This document shows, one piece after another, positions 1 to 6,996 of a DNA stretch of 19,118 nt; the first letter of the stretch is position 1; every line of letters starts with the position of its first letter. Position numbers and translations under genes: made by a program. The notes beneath the pieces are model-generated. The model was given only the letters and a program-made list of their open reading frames with translations, was not told where the DNA came from and did no database searches. The stretch comes from Actinomycetota bacterium (GTDB lineage: Bacteria; Actinomycetota; Humimicrobiia; Humimicrobiales; Humimicrobiaceae), in the NCBI GenBank assembly GCA_023475715.1, contig JAMCVO010000743.1, forward strand, positions 1 to 19,118, read 5' to 3'.

Positions 1-569
1 TCCCTCTCCTCTTTCGAAAACTCCATATCCCTAACAGGTATTCCTTTATTAAGACTTTCAAATATTCTCTCCGCTACCTCTTTTTGATCTTTGATCTTTG
101 ATTTTGATCTTTGATCTTTGATTTTTGATATAGAAGCAAGATCTGCCAACATTAATTCTGTCTGAATAGTTTGATAATCAGATTTTGGATCAACTGCCCC
201 TTCTTTAATAATATTCTCATCCTCAAAAACCCGGACTACATGCGCAATGACATTTGCTTCCCGGATATGGGACAAAAATTTATTTCCAAGCCCCTCCCCT
301 TCCGCAGCTCCTTTAACCAACCCCGCTATATCCACAAACTCCACAGTTGCAGGTTTTATTGGAGGCAAACTTGCCATTTTTTCTTCATCTTTAGTAATCT
401 GTGCTAATTTATTTAGACGGGCATCCGGCACAGGAACAACACCAATATTCGGCTCAATGGTAGCGAAGGGGTAATTCGCCGCAAGTGCTTGCTGCTTTTT
501 TAGTAATGCATTAAAAAGGGTCGACTTCCCCACATTCGGCAACCCCACAATCCCAATTCTTAAGTTCAT
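1..569 (-). CDS. ychF: Redox/ribosome-associated P-loop GTPase/ATPase YchF (OLA1 family), 3' part outside window
   Basis: The reading frame starts at ATG 569 and runs off the left edge without a stop, giving about 189 residues of a family of roughly 360. The Walker A motif GLPNVGKS is at residues 9-16, and the YchF-typical [20 protein letters not shown] block follows as switch II. YchF is a TRAFAC-class P-loop NTPase that binds ribosomes and hydrolyses ATP; that function is family knowledge. The N-terminal G domain passes into the coiled-coil insertion, where a tandem DNA repeat encodes a Lys/Asp/Gln-rich stretch. An AAAGG-type ribosome binding site lies about 10 nt before the ATG, and a strong -10 box lies further upstream, so this is a conventional leader, unlike many other genes here. 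The C-terminal TGS-like domain is not visible. Confidence 0.96.
   Translation of the reverse strand, partial: MNLRIGIVGLPNVGKSTLFNALLKKQQALAANYPFATIEPNIGVVPVPDARLNKLAQITKDEEKMASLPPIKPATVEFVDIAGLVKGAAEGEGLGNKFLSHIREANVIAHVVRVFEDENIIKEGAVDPKSDYQTIQTELMLADLASISKIKDQRSKSKIKDQKEVAERIFESLNKGIPVRDMEFSKEER
83..122. repeat. Two perfect 20-bp tandem repeats inside ychF
   Basis: Positions 83-102 and 103-122 are identical 20-mers, each made of the 7-bp unit TTTGATC (ATCAAAG on the coding strand) repeated almost three times. Because 20 is not a multiple of 3, the two copies are read in different frames of ychF, yet both stay open and give a charged Ile/Lys/Asp/Gln/Arg/Ser helix. It lies in the coiled-coil region, where extra length should be tolerated. 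Confidence 0.9.
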
Positions 570-595
570 ATTCCCACTTTTCCTTTCATTATGAA

Positions 596-622
596 ATTAT
601 AACAAAGAATCGCCTGTACCAA
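596..622 (-). promoter_or_regulatory. Promoter of ychF
   Basis: On the minus strand a perfect TATAAT is at 601-596, preceded by TGT (extended -10). A possible -35, TTGGTA at 622-617, has a short 15-bp spacer. The predicted start of transcription is near 589, about 20 nt before the ATG at 569. Confidence 0.6.
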
Positions 623-624
623 CA

Positions 625-1596
625 CTACAAAGGCTTAACTTTAATATTTCTAAATAATGCTTCTTCGTCTGATGCCTCTCTAAACCCTATTGATCCTATT
701 CGATAACTTCCTAGAATTATCTTCTCGGGAATTTGCCCCCTAACTACCTTTCCTTCCGCATCTTGGATTATAAAATTTTTAGAAACATCTGTAGATACTG
801 TTTTGTAAAGATTATACTTAAATACATTTATTCCATTAATATGAACAACCATATCTTCTCCTCTTACGACAATTCTTACTTTTATCCATTTATAAAGTTT
901 AATGGAATCATTTAAATCTGTAGAATTAAGTGATATTGCATCTTGATCAATAGGCCCCCAAATAGTTTGGAAATCATCCCTAGCTTCTCTATAATGAGGT
1001 CTTAGCATCGGACCTTTTATATCTTTACGTGTATCAATGTTATCCATAAAAATTTGTAACATGAAAAATCTATTTTTCCCATCTGCTCTTACTATCCAAC
1101 CTGATGCCCTTTTGACTATTTTTGTTTCAAAACTAAATTCATAATCACTCCAAGTAAACCCTTTTTTAGTTATACCTTCGGACTCATGACCTGATACATT
1201 TAAAACAAACTGACCATCTTCTTTTAATATTTTCCAACTCCCTGAATAATCCCAATTCACTAACCCATCTTTGAAGTTCTCATCAAAAGTACCCGCAACA
1301 ATTGATAAGTCATAATTTTGCTTTAATAACTGATATGTTGCCCATATTAACCATATGCTTAACAAAATCCATAGTATATTAGGTAAACCCCAAGGATTCC
1401 ATTTTAAAAATTCCCAAACTTGTCCCGACACAGTAAAAACCCAGTTCGCAATTGGATTTAACCATTTGAGTTGATCTAGCAGTACAAGAAAACCAATTAT
1501 AGAAACTATCCCTGTAAAAAGTAATTTATATTTAGAAATAAAAGAAGGTAAAGATTTAAAGTAATTATTTATCTTTTTCAAATGATACCCAAACAT
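625..1596 (-). CDS. Membrane-anchored protein with a C-terminal jelly-roll (LamG/DUF1080-like) domain
   Basis: The 323-aa protein has a basic N-terminus and two hydrophobic segments, about residues 25-43 and 73-92, separated by a Trp-rich loop. A soluble domain of about 220 residues follows. Its alternation of short beta strands, the opening 'FDENFKDGLVNWDYSGSW', the pattern 'SDYEFSFETKI' and a late 'GSIGFREASDEEALFRNIKV' are what concanavalin-like folds of the DUF1080/LamG type look like. In other proteins such domains bind carbohydrate, so binding of a surface glycan is possible, but no catalytic residues are evident. With two helices the jelly roll and the N-terminus lie on the same side; the orientation is not certain. 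A TATAAT at 1634-1629 could serve as its promoter. Family assignment is by pattern only. Confidence 0.75.
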   Translation of the reverse strand: MFGYHLKKINNYFKSLPSFISKYKLLFTGIVSIIGFLVLLDQLKWLNPIANWVFTVSGQVWEFLKWNPWGLPNILWILLSIWLIWATYQLLKQNYDLSIVAGTFDENFKDGLVNWDYSGSWKILKEDGQFVLNVSGHESEGITKKGFTWSDYEFSFETKIVKRASGWIVRADGKNRFFMLQIFMDNIDTRKDIKGPMLRPHYREARDDFQTIWGPIDQDAISLNSTDLNDSIKLYKWIKVRIVVRGEDMVVHINGINVFKYNLYKTVSTDVSKNFIIQDAEGKVVRGQIPEKIILGSYRIGSIGFREASDEEALFRNIKVKPL

Positions 1597-1785
1597 AGTG
1601 TATCTGGGCAGATAAATTTATAAGTTGAATTATAATTTATTTTTTAAGAAATATCTAGCTGCTGAAAATTTAAACTTAAATCTAAATTGTAAGATTGGAT
1701 TACCAACCTGATTTTCCAATACGCACATTTATAGTTATGCTTATATAAGAAAAGCTTGCTTTTTGTCTTTTATTAAAGTATATAA

Positions 1786-2562
1786 TCAAAATGAGGGAGT
1801 TAAATATTTAATATCTGCATTTTTAATAGCAGTTTCTAAGCTATCAAAAAACTCCAAAAATACTGATTTACATTTATCAAAATCATTACTAGTTATTATT
1901 ATTTTTTCGCCTTCAATAAATTGCCTTGGATATTTAGCTTTCGCAAGATTTTTAATAAATCTTTCATCTACTATACTACCATTATGAATAATGATATGTC
2001 TGCATTGATAATAAAAATGTAAATCCTTTTGTAACTTTTCTGAAAGATTTATTTCTAATCTAAAATAATTATTAAATATACCTTTAATTGCAAGAATATT
2101 CTGAAAGTTTATTTTTTCATTAGGATCCACCTCGCCATAAAGCTTTTTAACTACCAACTCAACCCAATCTTTCCTTGATAGTTTAAAAGATTTATCAATA
2201 ACATCCTTAAGCTTAAAAGATATGTCATCTATTCCATTCAGTTTTTCTAAATTAGAATAAACCAATACTTCAAATATTTCTTTTAATAACTGTTCGGAAA
2301 TAGATACAACCAAAATCAATGCCTGTGGATAAAGCCTTTCCCACGCTCCAGCTTCAGCATCTTTAATACTTTTATCTTCTATATTGGCTAACGATAATAA
2401 TTTGTTATTTACAATTTTCCGCTGATTGAAATTTAAATTATTATTTTTAAGAATATTTTCTAAAGCATTTTCAAAGATACCTTTAAGAATTAATGATGTT
2501 TCAAATATTGCATCTATATCTTCTATGTTAGATTTATATTTACTTGTTATTCCTATATCCAT
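1786..2562 (-). CDS. HEPN-domain protein (RiboL-PSP-HEPN-like), putative ribonuclease
   Basis: The 258-aa protein looks almost wholly alpha-helical. The key signal is YYQCRHIIIHNGSIVDERF at about residues 184-202, which contains R188-X4-H193 followed by Asn-Gly. That is the R-X4-6-H active-site motif of HEPN domains in the context seen in the RiboL-PSP-HEPN/MAE-type families. Many HEPN proteins are metal-independent RNases in toxin-antitoxin, abortive-infection or CRISPR-linked systems; others are non-catalytic. No MNT nucleotidyltransferase or other antitoxin partner lies next to it. The first 80 residues contain a helical 'NILKNNNLNFNQRKIVNNKL' region of unknown role. A TAAAAT lies only 3 nt before the ATG, so transcript and start may nearly coincide. 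Domain call fairly firm; biological role inferred. Confidence 0.75.
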   Translation of the reverse strand: MDIGITSKYKSNIEDIDAIFETSLILKGIFENALENILKNNNLNFNQRKIVNNKLLSLANIEDKSIKDAEAGAWERLYPQALILVVSISEQLLKEIFEVLVYSNLEKLNGIDDISFKLKDVIDKSFKLSRKDWVELVVKKLYGEVDPNEKINFQNILAIKGIFNNYFRLEINLSEKLQKDLHFYYQCRHIIIHNGSIVDERFIKNLAKAKYPRQFIEGEKIIITSNDFDKCKSVFLEFFDSLETAIKNADIKYLTPSF

Positions 2563-2642
2563 AAGATTTTATTTGCGGTGGTGGGTCGGGGCGGGCAAGA
2601 AAATTGCGGGTCTCGGCGTTTCCGCTTCAAATCGCCTCATCG

Positions 2643-2700
2643 GAGATTTGCATGCATATTATGCTCCGTTTGCTCGAGAAATTCAAGAGGTTTTAACATT
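2643..2700. repeat. Diverged direct repeat, left copy
   Basis: This 58-bp stretch aligns without gaps to 3550-3607 with 42 of 58 bases identical (counted by hand), in the same orientation. It is preceded by a GC-rich tract at about 2578-2640 that contrasts with the AT-rich surroundings. A 'ggggcgg' string precedes both copies. The pair flanks the orphan gene at 2729-3451. Confidence 0.7.
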
Positions 2701-2728
2701 TACCGAAAATAGAATTTACAATACATTG

Positions 2729-3451
2729 TCATTTATCCGGATCTGGTAACTCTCTACCTGAAAGCAATGAAGGTTTACCCAAATCCTCAGGCAACTTAAA
2801 CTCTCCATCCCAATTAAGTATATTTGCAGCAATCCATCGCATACCTTTGTAAAGATGCCTATATTTATCTATTTGTAATTCTTTTCCTTTACGAAGATCA
2901 TGCATCCAAACAGATTTCCCACCTAATCTGTTATCATCAAATCTTTGAGAATCAAACCCAAACTTTGTACTTTCTGGAGTATCTCCAGAGCCTTCTGTAA
3001 GTAGAATTCTTGCAAAAAGCATAGGATTTACATTAACAGATTTTCTAAGATCCAAACTAATACTCTTTATTTTACCAATCGGTGCAATAACTTTAATACT
3101 TCCTCCTTTAGTATATTCAAGTTTACGATTCGCAACTAATACAACCATTCCATGAGGTGTTTCTTTAACTGTTCTAAATTCTAATGAGTTTCCTGTTCTA
3201 GGATGATTCTCCAATATATCTTCTGTTAAAATATGGAATGCTGCTCTTACCTGTTGTGTGCTATATGGACCAACTTTAGATAAATCCGATGATACTGTTA
3301 ATGAATCTTCATTGGTATCAACGACTGTTTGCAGAACTGTGCGAGCTGTTGGTAAATCTATTGGTTCCTTAGCAGGTAATGCTGGTTCTCTTTTAGGTAA
3401 ATATGTTTTGTTTTTCTTTACTAAACCTTCTCCTTGTTCTGCCCAATCCAT
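2729..3451 (-). CDS. Orphan protein of unknown function (240 aa)
   Basis: I do not recognise a family. The protein has a Lys/Pro-rich N-terminus (residues 10-35), no signal peptide and no membrane segment. A mixed alpha/beta body follows, with strand-like segments around 'EFRTVKETPHGMVVLVANRK' and 'GSIKVIAPIGKIKSISLDL', and a Trp-containing basic helical part near residues 180-215 ('RHLYKGMRWIAANILNW'). An extended -10 box (TGT TAAAAT, 3466-3458) lies 6 nt before the ATG, which supports this start and suggests leaderless translation. The gene stands alone, enclosed by two diverged direct repeats, with the HEPN gene downstream on the same strand and a plus-strand Nudix-like gene on the other side. 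A cytoplasmic or nucleic-acid-associated protein is possible but unproven. Confidence 0.7.
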   Translation of the reverse strand: MDWAEQGEGLVKKNKTYLPKREPALPAKEPIDLPTARTVLQTVVDTNEDSLTVSSDLSKVGPYSTQQVRAAFHILTEDILENHPRTGNSLEFRTVKETPHGMVVLVANRKLEYTKGGSIKVIAPIGKIKSISLDLRKSVNVNPMLFARILLTEGSGDTPESTKFGFDSQRFDDNRLGGKSVWMHDLRKGKELQIDKYRHLYKGMRWIAANILNWDGEFKLPEDLGKPSLLSGRELPDPDK

Positions 3452-3457
3452 AACATT

Positions 3458-3466
3458 ATTTTAACA
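3458..3466 (-). promoter_or_regulatory. Extended -10 promoter of the 240-aa orphan gene (leaderless)
   Basis: TGT followed by TAAAAT reads on the minus strand at 3466-3458. Six bases separate the hexamer from the ATG at 3451, so the predicted first transcribed base falls at the start codon. No Shine-Dalgarno sequence fits. Confidence 0.55.
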
Positions 3467-3549
3467 TAGAATAGAAATGTCTATATATGCACAATGTATT
3501 ACTCCTGATAACTTATATTTCTACGAATTTTGCCGGGGCGGCGGGAGAG

Positions 3550-3607
3550 GAAATTTGTATACATACTATGCTCTCTTTGGTTTGGTAATTCAAAACGATC
3601 AAACATT
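3550..3607. repeat. Diverged direct repeat, right copy
   Basis: Partner of 2643-2700, same orientation, 42/58 identical without gaps. Within it the palindrome GTATAC (3557-3562) stands where the left copy has GCATGC (2650-2655), so two changes keep the symmetry. Its right end touches the region upstream of the gene at 3637. Confidence 0.7.
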
Positions 3608-3623
3608 TTATTCTCATTTATAG

Positions 3624-3629
3624 TATAAT
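3624..3629 (+). promoter_or_regulatory. -10 box of the Nudix-like gene (leaderless)
   Basis: A perfect TATAAT ends 7 nt before the ATG at 3637, so transcription should begin at or within a base of the start codon. No convincing -35 was found. Confidence 0.6.
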
Positions 3630-3636
3630 TACGATA

Positions 3637-4068
3637 ATGCATAAAATTTTTTATGCGAGTGGATTTTTATATCATTCATCTACAGAACAAATTCTCTTGC
3701 AACAATATACCTCCTCTTCCCTGAAATCTCCATGGTTTTTATTCAGCGGGTTATATACAGAAAAAGAAGAACCCTGTGACATATTCAGAAATATAATTTA
3801 CAATCTATTATATATAAAGATTAAGACTGTACATCCTGTATATTCATATCTCAATGAAAATATAAATACAAATCAATTCATTGTTTACTCCAAGCTAAAA
3901 ACTCTTAAGAATTTCTATACAAGAGAAAAACTAACCTTTGCCTGGTTTACCTTTAAAGAGGTAGCAAGGCTGCACATTACGGAGCAGACAAAACACGACA
4001 TTTGTATTGGGCAACGGGTCATTGATGCTGCGGGTAGAAAAAGTCGGGGGGAACAGACATTCCAATAA
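3637..4068 (+). CDS. Degenerate Nudix-fold protein, probably catalytically inactive
   Basis: The 143-aa protein opens with 'YASGFLYHSSTEQILLQQY', the usual first strands of a Nudix hydrolase, and continues with 'WFLFSGLYTEKEEP' where active enzymes have the 'FxGG..E.GE' entry to the Nudix box. The box (G-X5-E-X7-REUXEE) should end in REUXEE, but here that segment reads 'NIIYNL' (about residues 51-56), so the metal-binding glutamates are gone. The later 'HPVYSYL', 'FIVYSKLKTL' and 'FAWFTFKEVARLHITEQTKHDICIG' match the C-terminal half of the same fold. Such proteins may bind a nucleotide or act as regulators rather than hydrolyse. The last dozen residues (RKSRGEQTFQ) look like a non-conserved tail. 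The TATAAT just upstream fixes the start. Function beyond the fold is unknown. Confidence 0.75.
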   Translation: MHKIFYASGFLYHSSTEQILLQQYTSSSLKSPWFLFSGLYTEKEEPCDIFRNIIYNLLYIKIKTVHPVYSYLNENINTNQFIVYSKLKTLKNFYTREKLTFAWFTFKEVARLHITEQTKHDICIGQRVIDAAGRKSRGEQTFQ

Positions 4069-4077
4069 TAACTAAGA

Positions 4078-5289
4078 TTACAATTTACTTGAAACGGCAT
4101 CTTCCAAAATTTTATGGAAATTAGAAAATTGCTTTTCTGCTGTAAAGTTATTTTTTACAGTTTTTATACCAGCTTTTTTAAAAGACTCCCGTGTAATTTT
4201 GTCATTTAAAAGTTTTTCTATTCGCTGTGCCAGAATACTTGCGTCATCCGGTTGAACTAAATAACCATTGTAAGTATCACTGATTATTTCCGGTATTCCA
4301 CCAACTTTTGTTCCGATAACGGGTATGCCACAACTCATTGCTTCAATAAAAACCTGTCCGAAGGTTTCATTTTCGGATGGTAAGACAAATACATCAGATT
4401 CCCGATAAACTCCTGGCATATCATCAAGCTTAAAAGTTCTAACAACAGTCTGTTTTTCAATACCATGTAATTTTATATAGCCTAAAAGCATTTCATAAGC
4501 ACCGGTAAATTCATTTTTCAGATTTTCAGTCGCGCTCCCCACAGCAATTAGCAAATAAAGGTTGGAGTATCGGGAAGAAAGTTTAGAAAAGGCCTTAATT
4601 AAATTCACAAGTCCCTTCTCCTGAAGTATATTTTTTGATCCACGTATAATACGGGTTGCTGTTAATATAATCCTGGAACTTTCGTTTATTACCAGTTGTT
4701 TTTTGAACGATCTACATAAACTGTCATTATTATTAAATTGAATTGTATTTACTCCCAGATAATGTGTCGACAAATCATCTACGTCTGTTCCTTTTTGAAA
4801 ACAATCTCCCGCAACACTTTTACTTACACAACTTATTTTGCTCCACATAAGTTGACTAATAAGTTCTATTTGTAAATCTGATATCGCAAAGGAGTGGAGC
4901 CTTAATACAACGGGAATTTTGTGTGATGTGGCAATCATATTTATTAATAAACTGTATACAGCGGGTGGCCCAAACATAATATTTTCAGCACAAATAACGT
5001 CTATTTTCTTTTCTTTTATAATATTTTCGAGAAGTTTTCCAAATTCCTGTGCTTTCACTGATATTTCTTTCTTGTGACGGGCAGCATTTCTAGGAATTGA
5101 GAAATTATTGTCAAAAAAAATTGTTACGCTACCTGTTTTTTTGATCCTGCTTTTATCACTGGTTGGTAATATAAGAAAAACTCCATATTCCGACTTATCA
5201 CGATAGTAATTTATCAGATTAATAATGTATCTTTCAATTCCACCAACGCTTTCATATGGAGAATTAGGGCTTATAAATAAGATGTTCAT
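4078..5289 (-). CDS. GT4-family glycosyltransferase
   Basis: The 403-aa protein has the two-Rossmann (GT-B) layout of family 4 retaining glycosyltransferases. The N-terminal domain starts 'MNILFISPNSPYESVGGIERYI', with the Gly-Gly-Ile-Glu acceptor loop at residues 16-19. In the C-terminal domain 'LTATRIIRGSKNILQEKGL' is the donor-binding strand. 'SENETFGQVFIEAMSCGIPV' holds the E-X7-E motif, which contacts the nucleotide-sugar in this family, and 'KVGGIPEII' follows. It should transfer a sugar from an NDP-sugar to a lipid or glycan acceptor on the inner face of the membrane; the sugar cannot be told. The ATG lies one base after the helicase stop codon, so it is the third gene of the RRM-helicase operon, an unusual partnership. 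No signal peptide. Confidence 0.93.
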   Translation of the reverse strand: MNILFISPNSPYESVGGIERYIINLINYYRDKSEYGVFLILPTSDKSRIKKTGSVTIFFDNNFSIPRNAARHKKEISVKAQEFGKLLENIIKEKKIDVICAENIMFGPPAVYSLLINMIATSHKIPVVLRLHSFAISDLQIELISQLMWSKISCVSKSVAGDCFQKGTDVDDLSTHYLGVNTIQFNNNDSLCRSFKKQLVINESSRIILTATRIIRGSKNILQEKGLVNLIKAFSKLSSRYSNLYLLIAVGSATENLKNEFTGAYEMLLGYIKLHGIEKQTVVRTFKLDDMPGVYRESDVFVLPSENETFGQVFIEAMSCGIPVIGTKVGGIPEIISDTYNGYLVQPDDASILAQRIEKLLNDKITRESFKKAGIKTVKNNFTAEKQFSNFHKILEDAVSSKL

Positions 5290-5290
5290 A

Positions 5291-6493
5291 TTAGTCTACA
5301 AAAGTTAAAGCTACTCCCCGTTTACCAGCACGTCCGGTTCTGCCTATTCTATGAATGTAATCATCAAAAGATTCAGGAGCATCGTAATTAATTACATGGG
5401 TTACATTTTCAATATCAAGTCCGCGCGATACAACATCTGTAGCCAGTAATATCTGGACATCACTATCTTTAAATTGCTGCAAAGCCCGTTGTCTTTGATT
5501 TTGACTTTTATTCCCATGAATTGCGGTTGCATGGAATCCACGATTAATTAATTCATTGGTTAATTTTTGTATTCCCCATTTAGTTCTTCCAAAAATAAGC
5601 ACTTTATCAAATCCTGTCTGGATTAAAAGATCGTGAAGTATATCTATTTTTGACTTTTCTCCGTTCAATCGAATTATGTCCTGATCAATATTAGATGCAG
5701 TATCATGCTGCTTTACAGAAACTGTTATGGGATTTGTTACGAAACTGCGCAATATCTCTTGTGTTTTATTATCAACCGTGGCAGAAAAGAATAATGACTG
5801 ACGTATTTTAGGCAAAAGTGAAATGATATATTTGATGTCTTTTATAAATCCAATATCAACCATTCTGTCTACTTCATCAAGAATAACATTTTGAAAAAGC
5901 ATCAAATTTAAATTTTTTCGACCTATTAAGTCCTTTAATCTTCCCGGAGTGCCAATGACAAAATGGGGGTTATGACGCAATGCATAAGTTTGGCGTTTGA
6001 TATTTGCGCCTCCAACAACTGCAACAGCTTCTAAATCTGTTCCTTTCGCAAATATGCGAAATTCGTCTCTGATTTGAATCGCAAGCTCACGGGTCGGAAC
6101 AACAATTAAAACCCTTTGATTCCGATCCAGATAAGATTTATTAATTAGTGAAATAAGAAAAGCAGCAGTTTTACCGGTGCCCGTATTTGCTATGCCAATA
6201 ATATCCCGCCCGTTAAGAATTTCAGGAATTGCTTTTTCCTGAATAGCTGTCGGAACAGAATACCCGTGCTCCTCAATATTTCGTTTTATCTTATCCTCTA
6301 TAGGATAATCTGCAAATCGTGCAGTTGATACATTTCCGGTATAAGCATTTATCTCTACAGCCTTTCTTATAAACAGGTTGTGATCCAGCTTTTGTATATG
6401 CCTTCTTGCTCCATGATGAAAATTTGTGCGTAGAGAATAAGAATTATTACCGTTTTTGTTACGGTTATGATTTCTTTGTTGGAATTTATACAT
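5291..6493 (-). CDS. DEAD-box ATP-dependent RNA helicase (DEVD variant)
   Basis: The 400-aa protein carries the full motif set of superfamily 2 DEAD-box helicases: Q motif (Gln85 in 'PTAIQEKAIP'), Walker A 'ANTGTGKT' at 102-109, 'PTRELA' at 133-138, 'TPGRL' at 182-186, motif II DEVD at 206-209 instead of DEAD, 'SAT' at 237-239, 'RGLDI' near 357 and 'HRIGRTGR' at 381-388. It should unwind short RNA duplexes with ATP. The N-terminal 35 residues are rich in Asn, Arg and His and may bind RNA. The protein ends right after the RecA2 domain, without the long basic tail of many bacterial homologues. The partner gene just upstream, an RRM protein, may supply the RNA-binding function the helicase lacks. 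Closest in type to RhlE/CshA, but the symbol is not assigned. Confidence 0.96.
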   Translation of the reverse strand: MYKFQQRNHNRNKNGNNSYSLRTNFHHGARRHIQKLDHNLFIRKAVEINAYTGNVSTARFADYPIEDKIKRNIEEHGYSVPTAIQEKAIPEILNGRDIIGIANTGTGKTAAFLISLINKSYLDRNQRVLIVVPTRELAIQIRDEFRIFAKGTDLEAVAVVGGANIKRQTYALRHNPHFVIGTPGRLKDLIGRKNLNLMLFQNVILDEVDRMVDIGFIKDIKYIISLLPKIRQSLFFSATVDNKTQEILRSFVTNPITVSVKQHDTASNIDQDIIRLNGEKSKIDILHDLLIQTGFDKVLIFGRTKWGIQKLTNELINRGFHATAIHGNKSQNQRQRALQQFKDSDVQILLATDVVSRGLDIENVTHVINYDAPESFDDYIHRIGRTGRAGKRGVALTFVD

Positions 6494-6495
6494 GT

Positions 6496-6753
6496 TTATC
6501 TCCTTTCCTGGGGTTTTGCTTCCTTTACTGCAATTGCCCGACCATTAAGCTCTGAACCATTAAGTTTATTCATCGCTTCTTTTGCAACTTCCAGTGTTTC
6601 CATTTCTACAAATCCAAAACCTTTACCCTGCCCTGTATACCTGTCTACTATAACCTTGGCTGATAAAACTTTGCCTATTTTAGAAAAATGTTCTTCAAGT
6701 TGAGAATCGGTTGTTGAATAATCAAGACTCCCAATAAATAATTTATTTGCCAT
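6496..6753 (-). CDS. RRM-type RNA-binding protein
   Basis: The 85-aa protein is a single RNA recognition motif. RNP2 is 'LFIGSL' at residues 5-10 and RNP1 is 'KGFGFVEM' at about 44-51, with the aromatic residues that stack on RNA bases present. Stand-alone RRM proteins of this size in bacteria are often cold-induced; that is family knowledge. A strong AGGAGG site (6762-6767 on the minus strand) precedes the ATG by 8 nt, making this the best ribosome binding site in the window. The stop codon sits 2 nt before the helicase ATG, so the two are almost certainly co-translated. The transcript is expected to begin near 6935 with a leader of about 180 nt. Confidence 0.95.
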   Translation of the reverse strand: MANKLFIGSLDYSTTDSQLEEHFSKIGKVLSAKVIVDRYTGQGKGFGFVEMETLEVAKEAMNKLNGSELNGRAIAVKEAKPQERR

Positions 6754-6935
6754 TTATATTTCCTCCTTTCCGATAAAATTTGACCTGGATAATATGCTAA
6801 TACGTCTGCTTAGGAAGTGAAGTTATTTTTTATAGAAAGAAGATACAAGTAGAAAAAAAATTTAGGGTATCTTTATCTTTATTTAAAAAACTAAATCAAA
6901 TATAAGCAGATGTACTAACGTACTATCTGCATGAT
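6754..6935 (-). promoter_or_regulatory. Long 5' leader of the RRM-helicase operon
   Basis: From the predicted start of transcription near 6935 to the RRM start codon there are about 180 untranslated bases without an ORF. The leader opens with a hairpin at 6930-6906: a 6-bp arm (GCAGAT/ATCTGC) stacked on GTAC/GTAC with one bulged base and a TAAC-type loop. A U- and A-rich single-stranded tract follows, then the AGGAGG site. Length and architecture recall cold-shock leaders such as cspA, but no sequence homology is claimed. Confidence 0.55.
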
Positions 6936-6941
6936 AAGGAG

Positions 6942-6970
6942 ATTATATCAGAATTATAAGCAGGAGTCAA
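6942..6970 (-). promoter_or_regulatory. Consensus sigma-70-type promoter of the RRM-helicase-GT4 operon
   Basis: On the minus strand TTGACT (6970-6965) is followed after exactly 17 bases by TATAAT (6947-6942). This is one of the two clearest -35/-10 pairs in the window and suggests high expression of the RRM protein. The -35 box lies within the hairpin-forming sequence at 6959-6993. Confidence 0.75.
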
Positions 6971-6993
6971 TAGCGCTATAGGCTATTTCTGCT
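6959..6993. terminator. Imperfect hairpin after the zinc-ribbon gene
   Basis: AGCAG (6959-6963) pairs with CTGCT (6989-6993), and AATAGC (6969-6974) with GCTATT (6982-6987), with an asymmetric internal loop. It lies 3 nt after the zinc-ribbon stop codon but lacks a U-run in that direction; the T-run (6999-7005) is on the other strand's side. A weak terminator is possible. Confidence 0.3.
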
Positions 6994-6996
6994 GGC

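Noticed and set aside
83..122. CRISPR-like array
   Set aside because: The repeats are contiguous with no spacers and lie in the ychF reading frame.
1735..1775. Terminator after the HEPN gene (AAAAGC/GCTTTT inverted repeat)
   Set aside because: The loop would be only 2 nt, and no U-run follows in the direction of the gene.
2643..3607. Tiny ORFs on the minus strand across the direct repeats (20 aa at 2699 and 36 aa at 3606) with similar starts
   Set aside because: The 16 mismatches between the repeat copies are spread over codon positions 1, 2 and 3 (about 6, 4 and 6), with no third-position bias, so a conserved peptide is not supported.
2563..3640. Insertion sequence or integron cassette
   Set aside because: No transposase, integrase or terminal inverted repeats were seen; the flanking repeats are direct and only 72% identical, so a recent IS is excluded.
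3970..4040. A third copy of the repeat, suggested by a peptide 'EQTKH' in the Nudix-like protein resembling 'EQTEH' in the left repeat
   Set aside because: The segment fits the normal C-terminal part of the Nudix fold, and the DNA does not align over the 58-bp element. Chance similarity.
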